Assembly: GCF_021223605.1 (NCBI RefSeq)
Contig: NZ_CP075175.1
Span: 3,861,501-3,925,500, forward strand
Direction: 5' to 3'
Source of the DNA: Paenibacillus sp. 481
GTDB lineage: Bacteria > Bacillota > Bacilli > Paenibacillales > Paenibacillaceae
Length of the DNA: 64,000 nt
Part shown: in pieces, positions 1 through 8,517 of the stretch
Position numbering within the stretch: position 1 is the first letter of the stretch
How the letters are laid out: each line of letters begins with the position of its first letter
The notes under the pieces: generated by a model
What the model saw: the letters and a program-made list of their open reading frames with translations, nothing else
The model's database searches: none
What the model was told of the DNA's origin: nothing
Translations under genes and position numbers: made by a program

Positions 1-193
1 CGGCAGACAATGGAATGAGGACGATTAGGGATAAATAAAGTATCGTAAATCCGAGCGTCAGCCTGAATCCCGGTAGAACGGAACGTGGCTTTCTCGTTGA
101 ACTCAAGCGTGAACGTTGGTCTGCAGCAGACCGCGAGTCAGAGGCTGAGTCAGCGCGCGAGCGGGAATCTGACCCGTTTGTTTGATTAGACAT
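1..193 (-). CDS. cysT: Sulfate ABC transporter permease CysT, N-terminal part (runs off the left edge)
   Basis: Only the first 64 codons lie in the window. The ATG at 193 is preceded by GGGAGG at a normal distance. Residues 1-36 are a hydrophilic Ser/Arg/Asp-rich extension. From there the protein reads VLPGFRLTLGFTILYLS, which matches the start of the first membrane segment of CysT/CysU, the inner-membrane permease of the sulfate/thiosulfate importer. It lies 78 bases downstream of the sulfate-binding protein on the same strand, the usual sbp-cysT order. The polar extension before the first helix is longer than in the E. coli protein. Identity rests on this short stretch plus context. Confidence 0.82.
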   Translation of the reverse strand, partial: MSNQTNGSDSRSRADSASDSRSAADQRSRLSSTRKPRSVLPGFRLTLGFTILYLSLIVLIPLSA

Positions 194-271
194 GCTCTGA
201 CCTCCCTGATGTAATGGCAATAAACGCAGAGATGTGTGATGTCATGTTGCTGGATTTGGGATTATTTAGGT

Positions 272-1468
272 TTATTTGGGATTATAAATTTGATCGAACA
301 GTCCACCATCATTAAAATGGGTTTGCTGTGCTTTTTCCCATCCGCCAAAATGCTCCTGAATCGTAAGTAATTTAATGGCCGGAAAATGCTGCGCATGCTT
401 GTTAGCGACGCTCTCTAAGCGTGGACGGTAATAATGCTTAGCTGCGATTTCTTGACCTGCCTCCGTATACAAGTAATCCAAATAAGCTTGTGCAACCTCA
501 CGCGTCCCGCGTTTATCAACGGTCTTGTCCACGACTGCAACCGGAGGTTCCGCCAAAATACTTAGCGATGGCACGACGATTTCAAATTTATCTTTACCTA
601 GCTCATTGATCGCCAGAAAAGCTTCATTTTCCCATGAAATAAGGACATCACCAATACCGCGCTCGACAAAAGTAGTCGTTGAACCGCGTGCGCCTGAATC
701 AAGCACAGGCACATTTTTGAACAGATCGGCGACAAATTGTTGTGCTTTGGCCTCATCGTTATTGTTGTTAGCCAGTGAATAGCCCCATGCGGCTAAGTAA
801 TTCCAGCGTGCTCCGCCCGACGTCTTTGGGTTCGGCGTGATAACCTGTACACCAGGTTTCGTAAGATCGTTCCAGTCTTTTATACCTTTCGGATTTCCTT
901 TGCGCACTAAGAAGACAATCGTGGAGTAGTAAGGGGCGCTGTTATGCTTCAATTTTTGCTGCCAGCCTTCTAGCAGAAACCCAGCTTTACGAATGGCATC
1001 GATATCATAGGCGAGGGCAAGTGTGACAACGTCAGCTTGCAGACCGTCAATGACCGAGCGTGCTTGCTTACCACTACCGCCGTGAGATTGTTTGATCGTC
1101 ACCGTCTGGCCTTTTTCTTTTTGCCAATGGTCTGCAAATGCCTTGTTAAATTCCGTGTACAACTCGCGAGTGGGATCGTAGGAAACGTTCTGAATCACGA
1201 TAGGATCTTTGGTTGCATTCGCTTTATCATTAGTTCCGCTTGGTGCCGCAGAGTTAGGGTTGCTCTTCCCCTCTCCGCCGCTGCATGCGGTAACAAGTAA
1301 TAAGGTTAGGAGTGTGAACCATGTAAATATGCTTTTGTGAATGTTCCGTTGATATTGTTGCTTTGGGCTAACGCGTGGATCGTGTCCCTCAAGGTGTACA
1401 AGTTGGAAATGGGGGTGTTCATGTTGTTGCTTCGTTGGATGAGCTGTGTGCGTTTCATGATTGGTCAT
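272..1468 (-). CDS. sbp: Sulfate-binding lipoprotein (periplasmic-type SBP) of an ABC importer
   Basis: 398 residues. It is an extracellular lipoprotein that captures sulfate for the CysT-containing transporter encoded next to it. Family signatures include the [19 protein letters not shown] region (residues about 130-150), [20 protein letters not shown] and the [13 protein letters not shown] loop typical of Sbp/CysP. A lipobox (LLVTAC, Cys62) follows a hydrophobic stretch. Odd: the signal peptide is preceded by about 45 polar residues with nine histidines, much longer than a normal n-region. No internal Met, GTG or TTG codon gives a shorter start, and AGGAG sits just upstream of the ATG, so the long form is kept. 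The ATG overlaps the stop of the upstream YezD-like gene (ATGA), implying coupling. Confidence 0.93.
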   Translation of the reverse strand: MTNHETHTAHPTKQQHEHPHFQLVHLEGHDPRVSPKQQYQRNIHKSIFTWFTLLTLLLVTACSGGEGKSNPNSAAPSGTNDKANATKDPIVIQNVSYDPTRELYTEFNKAFADHWQKEKGQTVTIKQSHGGSGKQARSVIDGLQADVVTLALAYDIDAIRKAGFLLEGWQQKLKHNSAPYYSTIVFLVRKGNPKGIKDWNDLTKPGVQVITPNPKTSGGARWNYLAAWGYSLANNNNDEAKAQQFVADLFKNVPVLDSGARGSTTTFVERGIGDVLISWENEAFLAINELGKDKFEIVVPSLSILAEPPVAVVDKTVDKRGTREVAQAYLDYLYTEAGQEIAAKHYYRPRLESVANKHAQHFPAIKLLTIQEHFGGWEKAQQTHFNDGGLFDQIYNPK

Positions 1469-1698
1469 CGTGTGTCTCTCCTCTCTCTTTTTCCCTCTTG
1501 TTCGTAACGGACACGTTCTGTGCGGTCGATTTGCACGATTTTACTGTCATGAACGACAATAAAGACGGAGCCGTACTTCAATCCTTTTAATTGATCTGTA
1601 ATGCGATCCAGCCAGCGTGGATCAAGTTGGTCTTCGGCTTGTTGCGTCACGTCCTGCACAGGTTGCAGTTGAGCGCGCTGTTGGCGAGGTTGACTCAT
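1465..1698 (-). CDS. YezD family (DUF2292) small protein of a sulfur-assimilation operon
   Basis: 77 residues. The core [20 protein letters not shown] followed by [14 protein letters not shown] matches YezD/DUF2292, small proteins often encoded beside sulfate and cysteine assimilation genes; their biochemical role is unknown to me. An N-terminal Gln-rich segment (residues 1-22) and a charged C-terminal tail ([12 protein letters not shown]) flank the domain. The gene is first in an apparent yezD-sbp-cysT operon and overlaps sbp by four bases. The ATG at 1698 has a GCAGGG-like ribosome site. Placement next to Sbp supports a sulfur-related role. Confidence 0.85.
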   Translation of the reverse strand: MSQPRQQRAQLQPVQDVTQQAEDQLDPRWLDRITDQLKGLKYGSVFIVVHDSKIVQIDRTERVRYEQEGKRERRDTR

Positions 1699-1793
1699 GT
1701 TATCCCTGCTTTCTCTTGAAATTGTGGCTCAACATATCTGCTCAGTGGCGCGTGTTCGTTGTTCTTGCAAAATAGAGTCAAAATCCTAAGCAA

Positions 1794-1860
1794 ACAGCCG
1801 CAGACATCCCCCTAAATGATGGTGCATGCAAAGCAAGCATAGGTTCGCGTCTCCGGCTGT
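1794..1860. promoter_or_regulatory. Long imperfect hairpin in the leader of the yezD-sbp-cysT operon
   Basis: The arms ACAGCCGCAGAC (1794-1805) and GTCTCCGGCTGT (1849-1860) pair at 11 of 12 positions, enclosing 43 nt that contain a smaller TGCATGC/GCAAGCA near-repeat. It lies about 100 bases upstream of the yezD-like start on that gene's strand. It does not resemble an S-box, T-box or other riboswitch core that I recognise, and has no U-run, so it is not a terminator. It could be a leader structure or a double operator. Confidence 0.4.
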
Positions 1861-1869
1861 CCGGTCGAC

Positions 1870-1909
1870 TCATCGGATTGAAAAGTCTTAATTATTATTA
1901 TTCCGATGA
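1870..1909. promoter_or_regulatory. Inverted repeat TCATCGGA / TCCGATGA, possible operator
   Basis: A perfect 8-bp inverted repeat (1870-1877 and 1902-1909) is separated by 24 AT-rich bases, upstream of the sulfate operon and 240 bases before the aldo/keto reductase. With the hairpin next to it, this is the only obvious structure in the 1699-2142 gap. The binding protein is unknown; a sulfur regulator such as CymR is a guess from context. Confidence 0.35.
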
Positions 1910-2047
1910 AAGTAGTATGTTTTATGGTTGTATGTTATCAGCGCCTGTCGGTCATGTCAACCGTATTTTTCCTTATTTTACTTTAATTCATTTTCAACAA
2001 AAGTTTGCGTGGTTCTCGTTCAAAAAGGATCGTCGAGGGAGGCGGCA

Positions 2048-2077
2048 TTGCACGAGCATATCTATTAATATTATACT
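2048..2077 (+). promoter_or_regulatory. SigA-type promoter of the aldo/keto reductase gene
   Basis: TTGCAC (-35, 2048-2053), an 18-bp spacer and TATACT (-10, 2072-2077) lie 66 bases before the AUG. The match to the vegetative consensus is good. Confidence 0.6.
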
Positions 2078-2142
2078 GATAGTTGGATCTATTATGGATG
2101 TGCAGCACTATCGCGGCACTGAATTTGAAGGAGGTAGACGAG

Positions 2143-2967
2143 ATGCTCGTTACATTGAACAACGGCGTGAGCATGCCGCAATTTGGTCTTGGCGTATGGC
2201 GCGTTGAAGAAGGACAACAGGTGAAGGAAGCCGTTAAGACGGCCCTTGAGACAGGCTATCGCTCCATTGATACAGCTGCGATTTATCAAAATGAAGTTGG
2301 TGTTGGGGAAGCAATTAAGGAATCGGGCGTTAAGCGCGAGGACATTTTCTTGACAACAAAAGTATGGAACTCTGATCAAGGTTATGAAGCTACTTTGAAA
2401 GCATTTGACGAGAGCTTGAACAAGCTTGGTGTAGACTATATCGATCTTTACTTGATTCACTGGCCAGTACCTGAGCTTGATCGCTACATTGAAACATATA
2501 AAGCATTAGAAAAATTGTACGAAGAGGGTCGTGTGCGTGCAATCGGCGTGTCGAACTTCCACATTCATCACCTTGAGCGCTTGCTGGCAGAATGCACGGT
2601 TAAGCCTGTGTTGAACCAAGTGGAATGTCATCCGCGTTTGGCACAGAACGAGCTGCGCGAGTTCTGCGAACGTCACGACATCTACTTGGAAGCGTGGAGT
2701 CCGCTTATGCAAGGTGGAGACATCTTGGAGCACGAGACGATTACGGCTCTGGCTGCTAAACATGGCAAGACGCCTGCGCAAATCGTCATTCGTTGGCATT
2801 TGCAAAAGGGACATGTCGTCATTCCAAAATCGGTGACGCCGTCACGTATTCGTGAGAATTATGATGTGTTTAATTTTGAATTGTCTGCTGACGATATGGC
2901 TGCCATTCATGCTTTGAATGAAGACCGTCGTGTCGGTCCAGATCCGGATGAGTTTAACGTATCCTAG
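2143..2967 (+). CDS. Aldo/keto reductase, YvgN/glyoxal reductase type
   Basis: 274 residues, NADPH-dependent cytosolic reductase of carbonyls such as glyoxal and methylglyoxal. The start is set by AGGAGG eight bases before the ATG at 2143; upstream in-frame codons lack a ribosome site. The AKR tetrad is visible: Asp43 and Tyr48 in SIDTAAIY, Lys73 in LTTKVWN and His106 in LYLIHWP. The NADP-binding end IPKSVTPSRIRENYDVFNFE and the closing ALNEDRRVGPDPDEF closely follow B. subtilis YvgN. Single gene with its own promoter and a terminator downstream. Confidence 0.93.
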   Translation: MLVTLNNGVSMPQFGLGVWRVEEGQQVKEAVKTALETGYRSIDTAAIYQNEVGVGEAIKESGVKREDIFLTTKVWNSDQGYEATLKAFDESLNKLGVDYIDLYLIHWPVPELDRYIETYKALEKLYEEGRVRAIGVSNFHIHHLERLLAECTVKPVLNQVECHPRLAQNELREFCERHDIYLEAWSPLMQGGDILEHETITALAAKHGKTPAQIVIRWHLQKGHVVIPKSVTPSRIRENYDVFNFELSADDMAAIHALNEDRRVGPDPDEFNVS

Positions 2968-3093
2968 TTGTGGCTTCGTGTCGTGGCTTTGTGCCGTGTC
3001 GTTCAATACCGTATCGAATCGGATTGTAACGTATTCGTATCGTATTCGTATCGTACACAGCACCTAGCAGCGTGATTGCGCTTATATAGAACG

Positions 3094-3125
3094 AACGCCT
3101 GCCGTTCTCGGCAGGCGTTTATTTA
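3094..3125. terminator. Bidirectional intrinsic terminator between converging genes
   Basis: AACGCCTGCC (3094-3103) pairs perfectly with GGCAGGCGTT (3110-3119) around a six-base loop, followed by TTATTT. It serves the reductase gene and overlaps the stop codon of the exonuclease gene on the other strand. Confidence 0.8.
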
Positions 3126-3793
3126 TGGTCATTTTGCGGCGTCCAGTTCGCTAAAGCAGCAAACGGGCTGACGTTGTCTTCCTCGTCTTCGTTCGCACCC
3201 CGATAGACAACTTTCGTTTCATAGGCAGGATGGTCGTTAATGTGATTACGCTCCAGATGAATATGTTCGAACATATGAATATAAATTAAAGCTGTATTGT
3301 AAGCATCATCAATCGCACGATGATGGGAGCCAACAAATTCAATGTTCAACACCTCTAGTGCACTTTTAAGACCAATTTGTTGATTTTTGGGCCGTCCCAT
3401 CGCAAGGGATACGGGTTGCTGCACGTTGTTATGATTACGTAACCAATCCAGCGCAATCCGCTTCGTACGGCACTCTCTTGCAAATTGTGCTTTATCATCT
3501 GGTCCCCACGAACAGAGCGCGTAGTCTGCTGTGCCAATCCAACCAATAAACCGATCAATCACATCTTGCAAACAATCCGCTTCGTTTACGTCCGCTTGTG
3601 TAATGCCTGTAAATGAAATCGTATCTGCGGTAAGCACAATTTTGGTAGGCTTTACGAACGCTTGAAACGTATCTACAATCACAGGCTTATCTTCTTCCAA
3701 CGCTACTTTTACAGCGCCGATCTCGATAATTTCAGCCATCTCACCTTTTTTACGTTTAACCGTCATTTCTAAGTCGTACACAATCGCTAGCAT
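3119..3793 (-). CDS. DEDDh 3'-5' exonuclease, KapD-like
   Basis: 224 residues. RNase T/DnaQ-type exonuclease fold: the ExoI motif is YDLEMT (Asp7, Glu9), preceding the EIIEIGAVKV strand. The ExoII region carries CSWGPDDKAQF and the ExoIII motif is HHRAIDDAYNTALI. The first motif resembles B. subtilis KapD and animal ERI1-type nucleases, which act on RNA or short DNA. The last 40 residues (from NHINDHPAYETKV) are not part of the nuclease core. The start at 3793 is preceded by a GGGGG ribosome site. Divergent from the esterase gene. The substrate cannot be told from sequence. Confidence 0.82.
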   Translation of the reverse strand: MLAIVYDLEMTVKRKKGEMAEIIEIGAVKVALEEDKPVIVDTFQAFVKPTKIVLTADTISFTGITQADVNEADCLQDVIDRFIGWIGTADYALCSWGPDDKAQFARECRTKRIALDWLRNHNNVQQPVSLAMGRPKNQQIGLKSALEVLNIEFVGSHHRAIDDAYNTALIYIHMFEHIHLERNHINDHPAYETKVVYRGANEDEEDNVSPFAALANWTPQNDHK

Positions 3794-3965
3794 CTCTATG
3801 TTCCCCCGTTTCTACTTACTGAAATGGTCTCGTGTTGTGTAACGGTCGATAACATCGATTGTACCATAATTCGCAGTTGAAAGGGGAGGATATGTCTGGT
3901 CATCACCCGAATGTAATACATAAAATCTTAACTGCTTTTTGATAAAAAGAAGGAGTGTTGTCATC

Positions 3966-4700
3966 ATGGCGTTGATAGAATGCCGCTTTTATTCCGAAAC
4001 ATTGAAGATGAATACCCAATTAACGGCGATTATACCGGAACGTTTACATAATCAACATCGAACCTTGTATTTATTGCATGGTATGTCTGATGATGATACG
4101 GCTTGGGTGCGCAACTCTTCGATTGAACGGGCAGTATCAGGGCTGGGGCTTGCTGTCATTATGCCCCAGGTGCATCGTAGCTTCTATACCGATATGGCCT
4201 ATGGCGGGAAATACTGGACGTTTTTGAGCGAAGAGCTTCCGCGGTTGGCACATGCCTTTTTTCCGCTATCGGACAAGCGGGAGCACAACTATGTGGCCGG
4301 ACTGTCGATGGGAGGTTATGGGGCAATGAAATGGGCGCTTACTTATCCCGAGCGGTTCGCAGCTTGTGCTAGCTTATCAGGGGCGCTGGATGTTGCCCAT
4401 CCGTTTCATAAGGAATTATGGGGGGCGGAATATGTGCATATATTTGGCGAGCAGCCTGTAGCGGGGTCGGGCAACGATTTGTTGCACTTACTGCGACAAT
4501 GTGATGCAACAGAAGGGCAGAAGCCGCTACTGTATCAATGCTGCGGAACAGAAGACTTTTTACTGCGCGATAACCATGCTTTTCGCGATGTATGTCAAGG
4601 TACTAGTATGGAACTTACTTATGAAGAGTCATCAGGGGGTCATACGTGGGACTACTGGGATCAGCAAATTCAACGGGTGCTGAGATGGCTGCCGAAATAA
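3966..4700 (+). CDS. Esterase of the EstA / S-formylglutathione hydrolase-like family
   Basis: 244 residues, alpha/beta hydrolase. The start is chosen at 3966 because AAGGAG lies 11 bases before it. The fold is marked by the oxyanion segment YLLHGMSDDDTAW, the nucleophile elbow GLSMGGYGA (Ser114), an acidic residue in TEDFLLRDNH and His in GGHTWDYW. It resembles tributyrin esterases and FrmB-like hydrolases; the natural ester is unknown. No signal peptide, so cytosolic. A hairpin with a T-run follows at 4762. Confidence 0.87.
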   Translation: MALIECRFYSETLKMNTQLTAIIPERLHNQHRTLYLLHGMSDDDTAWVRNSSIERAVSGLGLAVIMPQVHRSFYTDMAYGGKYWTFLSEELPRLAHAFFPLSDKREHNYVAGLSMGGYGAMKWALTYPERFAACASLSGALDVAHPFHKELWGAEYVHIFGEQPVAGSGNDLLHLLRQCDATEGQKPLLYQCCGTEDFLLRDNHAFRDVCQGTSMELTYEESSGGHTWDYWDQQIQRVLRWLPK

Positions 4701-4761
4701 TGGGGATAGCAAGTTGTAAATGCAGCAGCAAAGAAGCTGTATTTTTAATAAATTCAGCTTT

Positions 4762-4794
4762 AGAAGGGGAGCGATTGATTCGCTTCTCTTTTTA
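4762..4794 (+). terminator. Intrinsic terminator after the esterase gene
   Basis: GGGGAGCGA pairs with TCGCTTCTC (two G-U pairs) around a short loop, followed by TTTTTA. The following 95 bases up to the next gene are AT-rich and probably hold the promoter of the 4890 operon. Confidence 0.65.
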
Positions 4795-4889
4795 AATAAA
4801 AAAAGTTTCATTAACAGGAAATGGTTTAAAGACTGTCGAATGAACTTATAAAACATTGCCTAGTTACGTTAAAAGAAAGGGGTTTCTAC

Positions 4890-6386
4890 ATGAACTTGTT
4901 GTCGCTAGAGCCATCAGTCGATTTAACTTCTTGGGTCCCCACGCTGCTTGCGCTGCTCGATGAGTCGGACATTCAAGCGCTTGCTCCGATTGTAAAGCCG
5001 ATCATACCTGGATTTAATAAGTCACTTCGGCACGTTCCAGCTCCGCTTCTCCGTAAAAAGACGATGGAAAAACTGAACGGGTTATCCGATGTGGGCGCGA
5101 TTTTGCATAAGTTCTATTTTGCGACGATTCGTAAATATACATTTTTACACCATGATGAAAATGCAACGATGGAGCCTGAGTTTTTTATTGCGCAGCTTCA
5201 TTTTGGCAATGAGTTAAAGCCAGCAGGGCAAGTAGTCGCAGCGGTGCAACTCTATCCGGAGTGGGTAAAAGAACACGGGGCTGTCATACAGAGTAACGTT
5301 GAGCAAGGGCGGCAACTGTGGCATGGCCTGCTAAAAGATTTGACGTTGGAACAGCAACTGCATCGTTTGGTGATGAAGCTGCGGAAAAATGACTTAGAGC
5401 AAGGCTGGATAGAAGGTTGCGTATCCGTATATAGTGGTGAGCAACATATTGCGGATAATTTTAATGCCAATGTTCCATTAAATGAGTTTTTTATGGCGAG
5501 CGAGGAGATGTTGCCAAGCGGCCATTACGCGATCCTTGCTGCAACTTCCTTAGGTCAATGGCTGGTATGGACGCAAGAGGAACGCGATTTATTGTTTCGT
5601 CTCGTTGCACTAGATATTGCTCGGATGACAGTGGAACGGAGCGAACAATTTCATGAGGTAGAGAAGTTACACGAGCAGGAACGCCAACGTGCAATGGAGG
5701 ATTTAGCACGTTTTGATCGGCAGCGAGAGAAGGATACGATGCGTTGGAATGAGGATAAGAAAAATTGGAGTTTACAAATCGAAGAATGGCAGGCTGAGCG
5801 GAATGTGTTAAACAACGAATATAAACAGCTTGAAGAGGAGCGTGCTCAACAGCAACATCAGCTCGAACAGTTACGGCAGCTTGTGAATGAGCTGAGTAAT
5901 GCGCAAGCACAGGCTCAAGCTCAAATGGAAGCGCAAGCACAGGCACATGCACAAGCTCAAGTGGAAGCACAAGTACAGGCATATGCACAGGCGCAAGCGG
6001 ATGCAGAACAAGCTGCGGCAATGAAGCGGGTGGAGCTTACTGATTCGCCGTCCAATCGGGCATATTTAATTAACCGTGAACCTGTTCGGTTAGTTACGTT
6101 TAATCGTGATCGTCAACTGGAACGATTTGTGGCGGCCAATATTCTCATATGCGTAGATACAGATGAGCAATTAGAGTATCGCTTGCGAAAGGAAGCGAGC
6201 GCTGTCCATTGGTTTATTGATACAGATGGGATTGAGACGAAGCGGACGTTTATTTGGGAGCGGATGTTTAAAGCGCATCGGGCTAGTTATCGCTTTGTTA
6301 GCGGAGAAGATGCGATGCTGATTCGGAAGGTCATTTATTATGTGGAAGGGGCTGTTGAACATGAAGTTGCGAACGGAATTGAGTAA
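4890..6386 (+). CDS. Coiled-coil protein of unknown family, first gene of a McrB/DUF2357 operon
   Basis: 498 residues; I recognise no named domain. Residues 1-240 look globular, without membrane segments. About 245-377 form a long charged coiled coil (EVEKLHEQERQRAMEDLARF, then EQLRQLVNELS). Residues 338-377 collapse into an Ala/Gln repeat (AQAQAQAQMEAQAQAHAQAQ and onward) encoded by a short DNA repeat at 5901-6020. Residues 385-498 are a second globular domain with beta-alpha character (ANILICVDTDE, VHWFIDTDGIE). The ATG has AAAGGGG upstream. The next gene starts inside this one (26-base overlap), so the products are probably made together. It may be a scaffold or sensor for the McrB/McrC-like pair; that is inference from context. 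Confidence 0.75.
   Translation: MNLLSLEPSVDLTSWVPTLLALLDESDIQALAPIVKPIIPGFNKSLRHVPAPLLRKKTMEKLNGLSDVGAILHKFYFATIRKYTFLHHDENATMEPEFFIAQLHFGNELKPAGQVVAAVQLYPEWVKEHGAVIQSNVEQGRQLWHGLLKDLTLEQQLHRLVMKLRKNDLEQGWIEGCVSVYSGEQHIADNFNANVPLNEFFMASEEMLPSGHYAILAATSLGQWLVWTQEERDLLFRLVALDIARMTVERSEQFHEVEKLHEQERQRAMEDLARFDRQREKDTMRWNEDKKNWSLQIEEWQAERNVLNNEYKQLEEERAQQQHQLEQLRQLVNELSNAQAQAQAQMEAQAQAHAQAQVEAQVQAYAQAQADAEQAAAMKRVELTDSPSNRAYLINREPVRLVTFNRDRQLERFVAANILICVDTDEQLEYRLRKEASAVHWFIDTDGIETKRTFIWERMFKAHRASYRFVSGEDAMLIRKVIYYVEGAVEHEVANGIE
5901..6020 (+). repeat. In-frame Gln/Ala-coding repeat within the coiled coil
   Basis: About 13 imperfect copies of a GCNCAA/GCNCAG hexamer code for Ala-Gln pairs, interrupted by Met-Glu, Val-Glu and Ala-Tyr. 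The pattern keeps frame and is unlike the flanking coil, so its length may vary between strains. Confidence 0.6.
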
Positions 6387-8517
6387 GGATACCGAGCTAC
6401 AGCTTAAACGATGTGTATTCGTCGGACGTTTAACGACAGAAGATGAGCTGGCCAATACACTTATAGAGGCACCCGTGACCTTTCAAGATGAAGAAAATGA
6501 GTATATTTTATTTAATTTAACGTGTTTAAACGATATACCTGAGCAGCTATCCCGACACTTTATTTATTCAAATCGAATTTTTCGTGGAAGTACGAAAAGC
6601 TATAATAATGTGCAAAAAATACGTAGTAAACTTATTCCGAACTACGATCGGCTACTACCGATTCAGCGTAAAGAAATGCTTAAAGAACGATTGAAAAACA
6701 AACTGATATTATTTTCTCTATCTTCTAATAATATGTTTCTAATGCTCGACATTTTAAGAATTGAAGATATAACTCCAGCCTCTCGTTACACACTTATTCC
6801 ACAACCTCATCTATCGCTGCAAGAATCGAGAGCTTCATTAGAAAATAGACTTATCAACGGGTCTCCCATACAACTATTACATCATCCTAACATATTAATG
6901 ACCCCACACTGGATATATTATGACCATTATTTATACTCAAATTTACTATGGACAAAGCATCCTACAGTCAGTACAACTTATTACGTTCATGCACCTGAAA
7001 AAATTATTCGTATGCCAGTAACCGACACTTTTTTTGAAGGAGTAGCGGCCCGTTATGACGATCATATGCTCGTTATGAATGAAGCGGCGATGGAAGCTAT
7101 TGAACAGCGCGTGTCTATAGATGGGCAATATTTACGCGTAGCCATGATTGCGGATCGGAATTCGGAAATAGCGGTAGGCAATGGAGGCCACGAAGCATTG
7201 GTCTTGAGCCATGTCACTTCGCTATCAGCTGCTGTGGTTGAATCAAGACAACCAAGCACAGCACAGCCAACTTTAGCTTCTTCCTTACCCGAACTAGCGA
7301 CTAATGGTACGGAAGCCTATCAGGATGGACTACCAAGCTCCGATCCAGAGGAGCTTCGCTTCTTGGAGCGGCTTCGCGATCGGGCACACACGAAAGGTCT
7401 TTACTATGACTCGCAAGATTTATGCAACTTCCATATTAGTGCGAAGACGAACATGTTGACCATTATAGGCGGTATGTCAGGTACAGGGAAATCTCAGCTC
7501 GCTCGTCTATATGGCGAAGCACTCGGATTAACCTACGGCACCAACTTACTGCTCGTTCCGATATCTCCTGCTCACCACGAACCTAATGACATTCTCGGAT
7601 TTTATAATCCGGTGACGAATGAGTACCATGAAAGTGAAACAGGGCTTGTTAGTTTGTTGATGCACGCGCAACAGTATCCCGAACAGCTGCATATGGTCAT
7701 TTTTGATGAAATGAACTTGTCGCAGGTTGAGCATTGGTTCAGCCCGTTTATATCTATTTTGGAAGTTGAAGCTTCACAGCGTACGTTGCGCTTGTATCGC
7801 AAGGTTGAAGAGCAGGTCGAGACGAAAGCCGAAGAGCAACACGGTTCAAATCCGCATGCACATCTGTTACGGCAGCCGCCTCCTGAATTACGTATAGGTG
7901 ATAACGTTATATTTGTAGGTACAGTCAATTTTGATGAAACGACAAAGACTTTTTCGAGTCGCTTGCTGGATCGTGCGAATGTTATATTTCCACGCAAGTT
8001 AACGTTTCGTGAGGTTCAGCAACTGCATCGTAGCGGCTATAAATCCCAAGCGGCTGGTAACGAGCAGCCGATTACGGGCTATGCGTATCGGCATGAATGG
8101 AACGCTCCTGCTGGCCGTGAATTAGAGTGGCTCACTCAAGCCGAAATTGATTTGCTTGATCAATTGCATCATGTGCTGCAAGTCAGTGATCGACAGCTTG
8201 GCATTTCGTTTCGGGTAGCGCGAGGTATTGCGCGTTATGTACGCAATATTCCGCGTTCAGCAGAACGTGAGCAGCTCATATTACGAAGCGTAGCGTTTGA
8301 TATCCAACTCAAACAGCGCGTACTCACGAAAATAACAGGTACAGAAACGGCCGTCGGTGAGCTGATCGGCTATGTAAACAACACGGAATATGAACCGGGA
8401 CGTGTTGCACATATGTTGCTCAGTGAATCAGCGCAGCGAGTATCCTCTTTTCAGCACAGTATGGAGTGGCTGAAGCATAAAGCGAAAGAGTTGATGACGT
8501 ATGGCTATACAACATAG
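6361..8517 (+). CDS. McrB-like AAA+ ATPase (GTPase-type motor) of a restriction-like system
   Basis: 718 residues. The ATG at 6361 is chosen because GGAAGGGG ends ten bases before it; an ATG at 6340 lacks a ribosome site. Residues 1-320 are an N-terminal region of unknown fold, probably target recognition. The AAA+ core shows Walker A GGMSGTGKS (370-378), Walker B MVIFDEMNLS (Asp449, Glu450) with the DEMN signature of the McrB clade, sensor-like GTVNFDE (Asn523, Asp525) and an arginine-finger-like SSRLLDRA. McrB uses NTADR where this protein has NFDE. McrB proteins form rings that move DNA and activate a McrC nuclease, here probably the next gene, which starts 17 bases inside this one. The stretch about 6440-7020 is much more AT-rich than the rest. 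Confidence 0.88.
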   Translation: MKLRTELSKDTELQLKRCVFVGRLTTEDELANTLIEAPVTFQDEENEYILFNLTCLNDIPEQLSRHFIYSNRIFRGSTKSYNNVQKIRSKLIPNYDRLLPIQRKEMLKERLKNKLILFSLSSNNMFLMLDILRIEDITPASRYTLIPQPHLSLQESRASLENRLINGSPIQLLHHPNILMTPHWIYYDHYLYSNLLWTKHPTVSTTYYVHAPEKIIRMPVTDTFFEGVAARYDDHMLVMNEAAMEAIEQRVSIDGQYLRVAMIADRNSEIAVGNGGHEALVLSHVTSLSAAVVESRQPSTAQPTLASSLPELATNGTEAYQDGLPSSDPEELRFLERLRDRAHTKGLYYDSQDLCNFHISAKTNMLTIIGGMSGTGKSQLARLYGEALGLTYGTNLLLVPISPAHHEPNDILGFYNPVTNEYHESETGLVSLLMHAQQYPEQLHMVIFDEMNLSQVEHWFSPFISILEVEASQRTLRLYRKVEEQVETKAEEQHGSNPHAHLLRQPPPELRIGDNVIFVGTVNFDETTKTFSSRLLDRANVIFPRKLTFREVQQLHRSGYKSQAAGNEQPITGYAYRHEWNAPAGRELEWLTQAEIDLLDQLHHVLQVSDRQLGISFRVARGIARYVRNIPRSAEREQLILRSVAFDIQLKQRVLTKITGTETAVGELIGYVNNTEYEPGRVAHMLLSESAQRVSSFQHSMEWLKHKAKELMTYGYTT

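Noticed and set aside
5901-6020. Possible CRISPR-like or minisatellite array
   Set aside because: The units are six bases, in frame and coding; there are no spacers.
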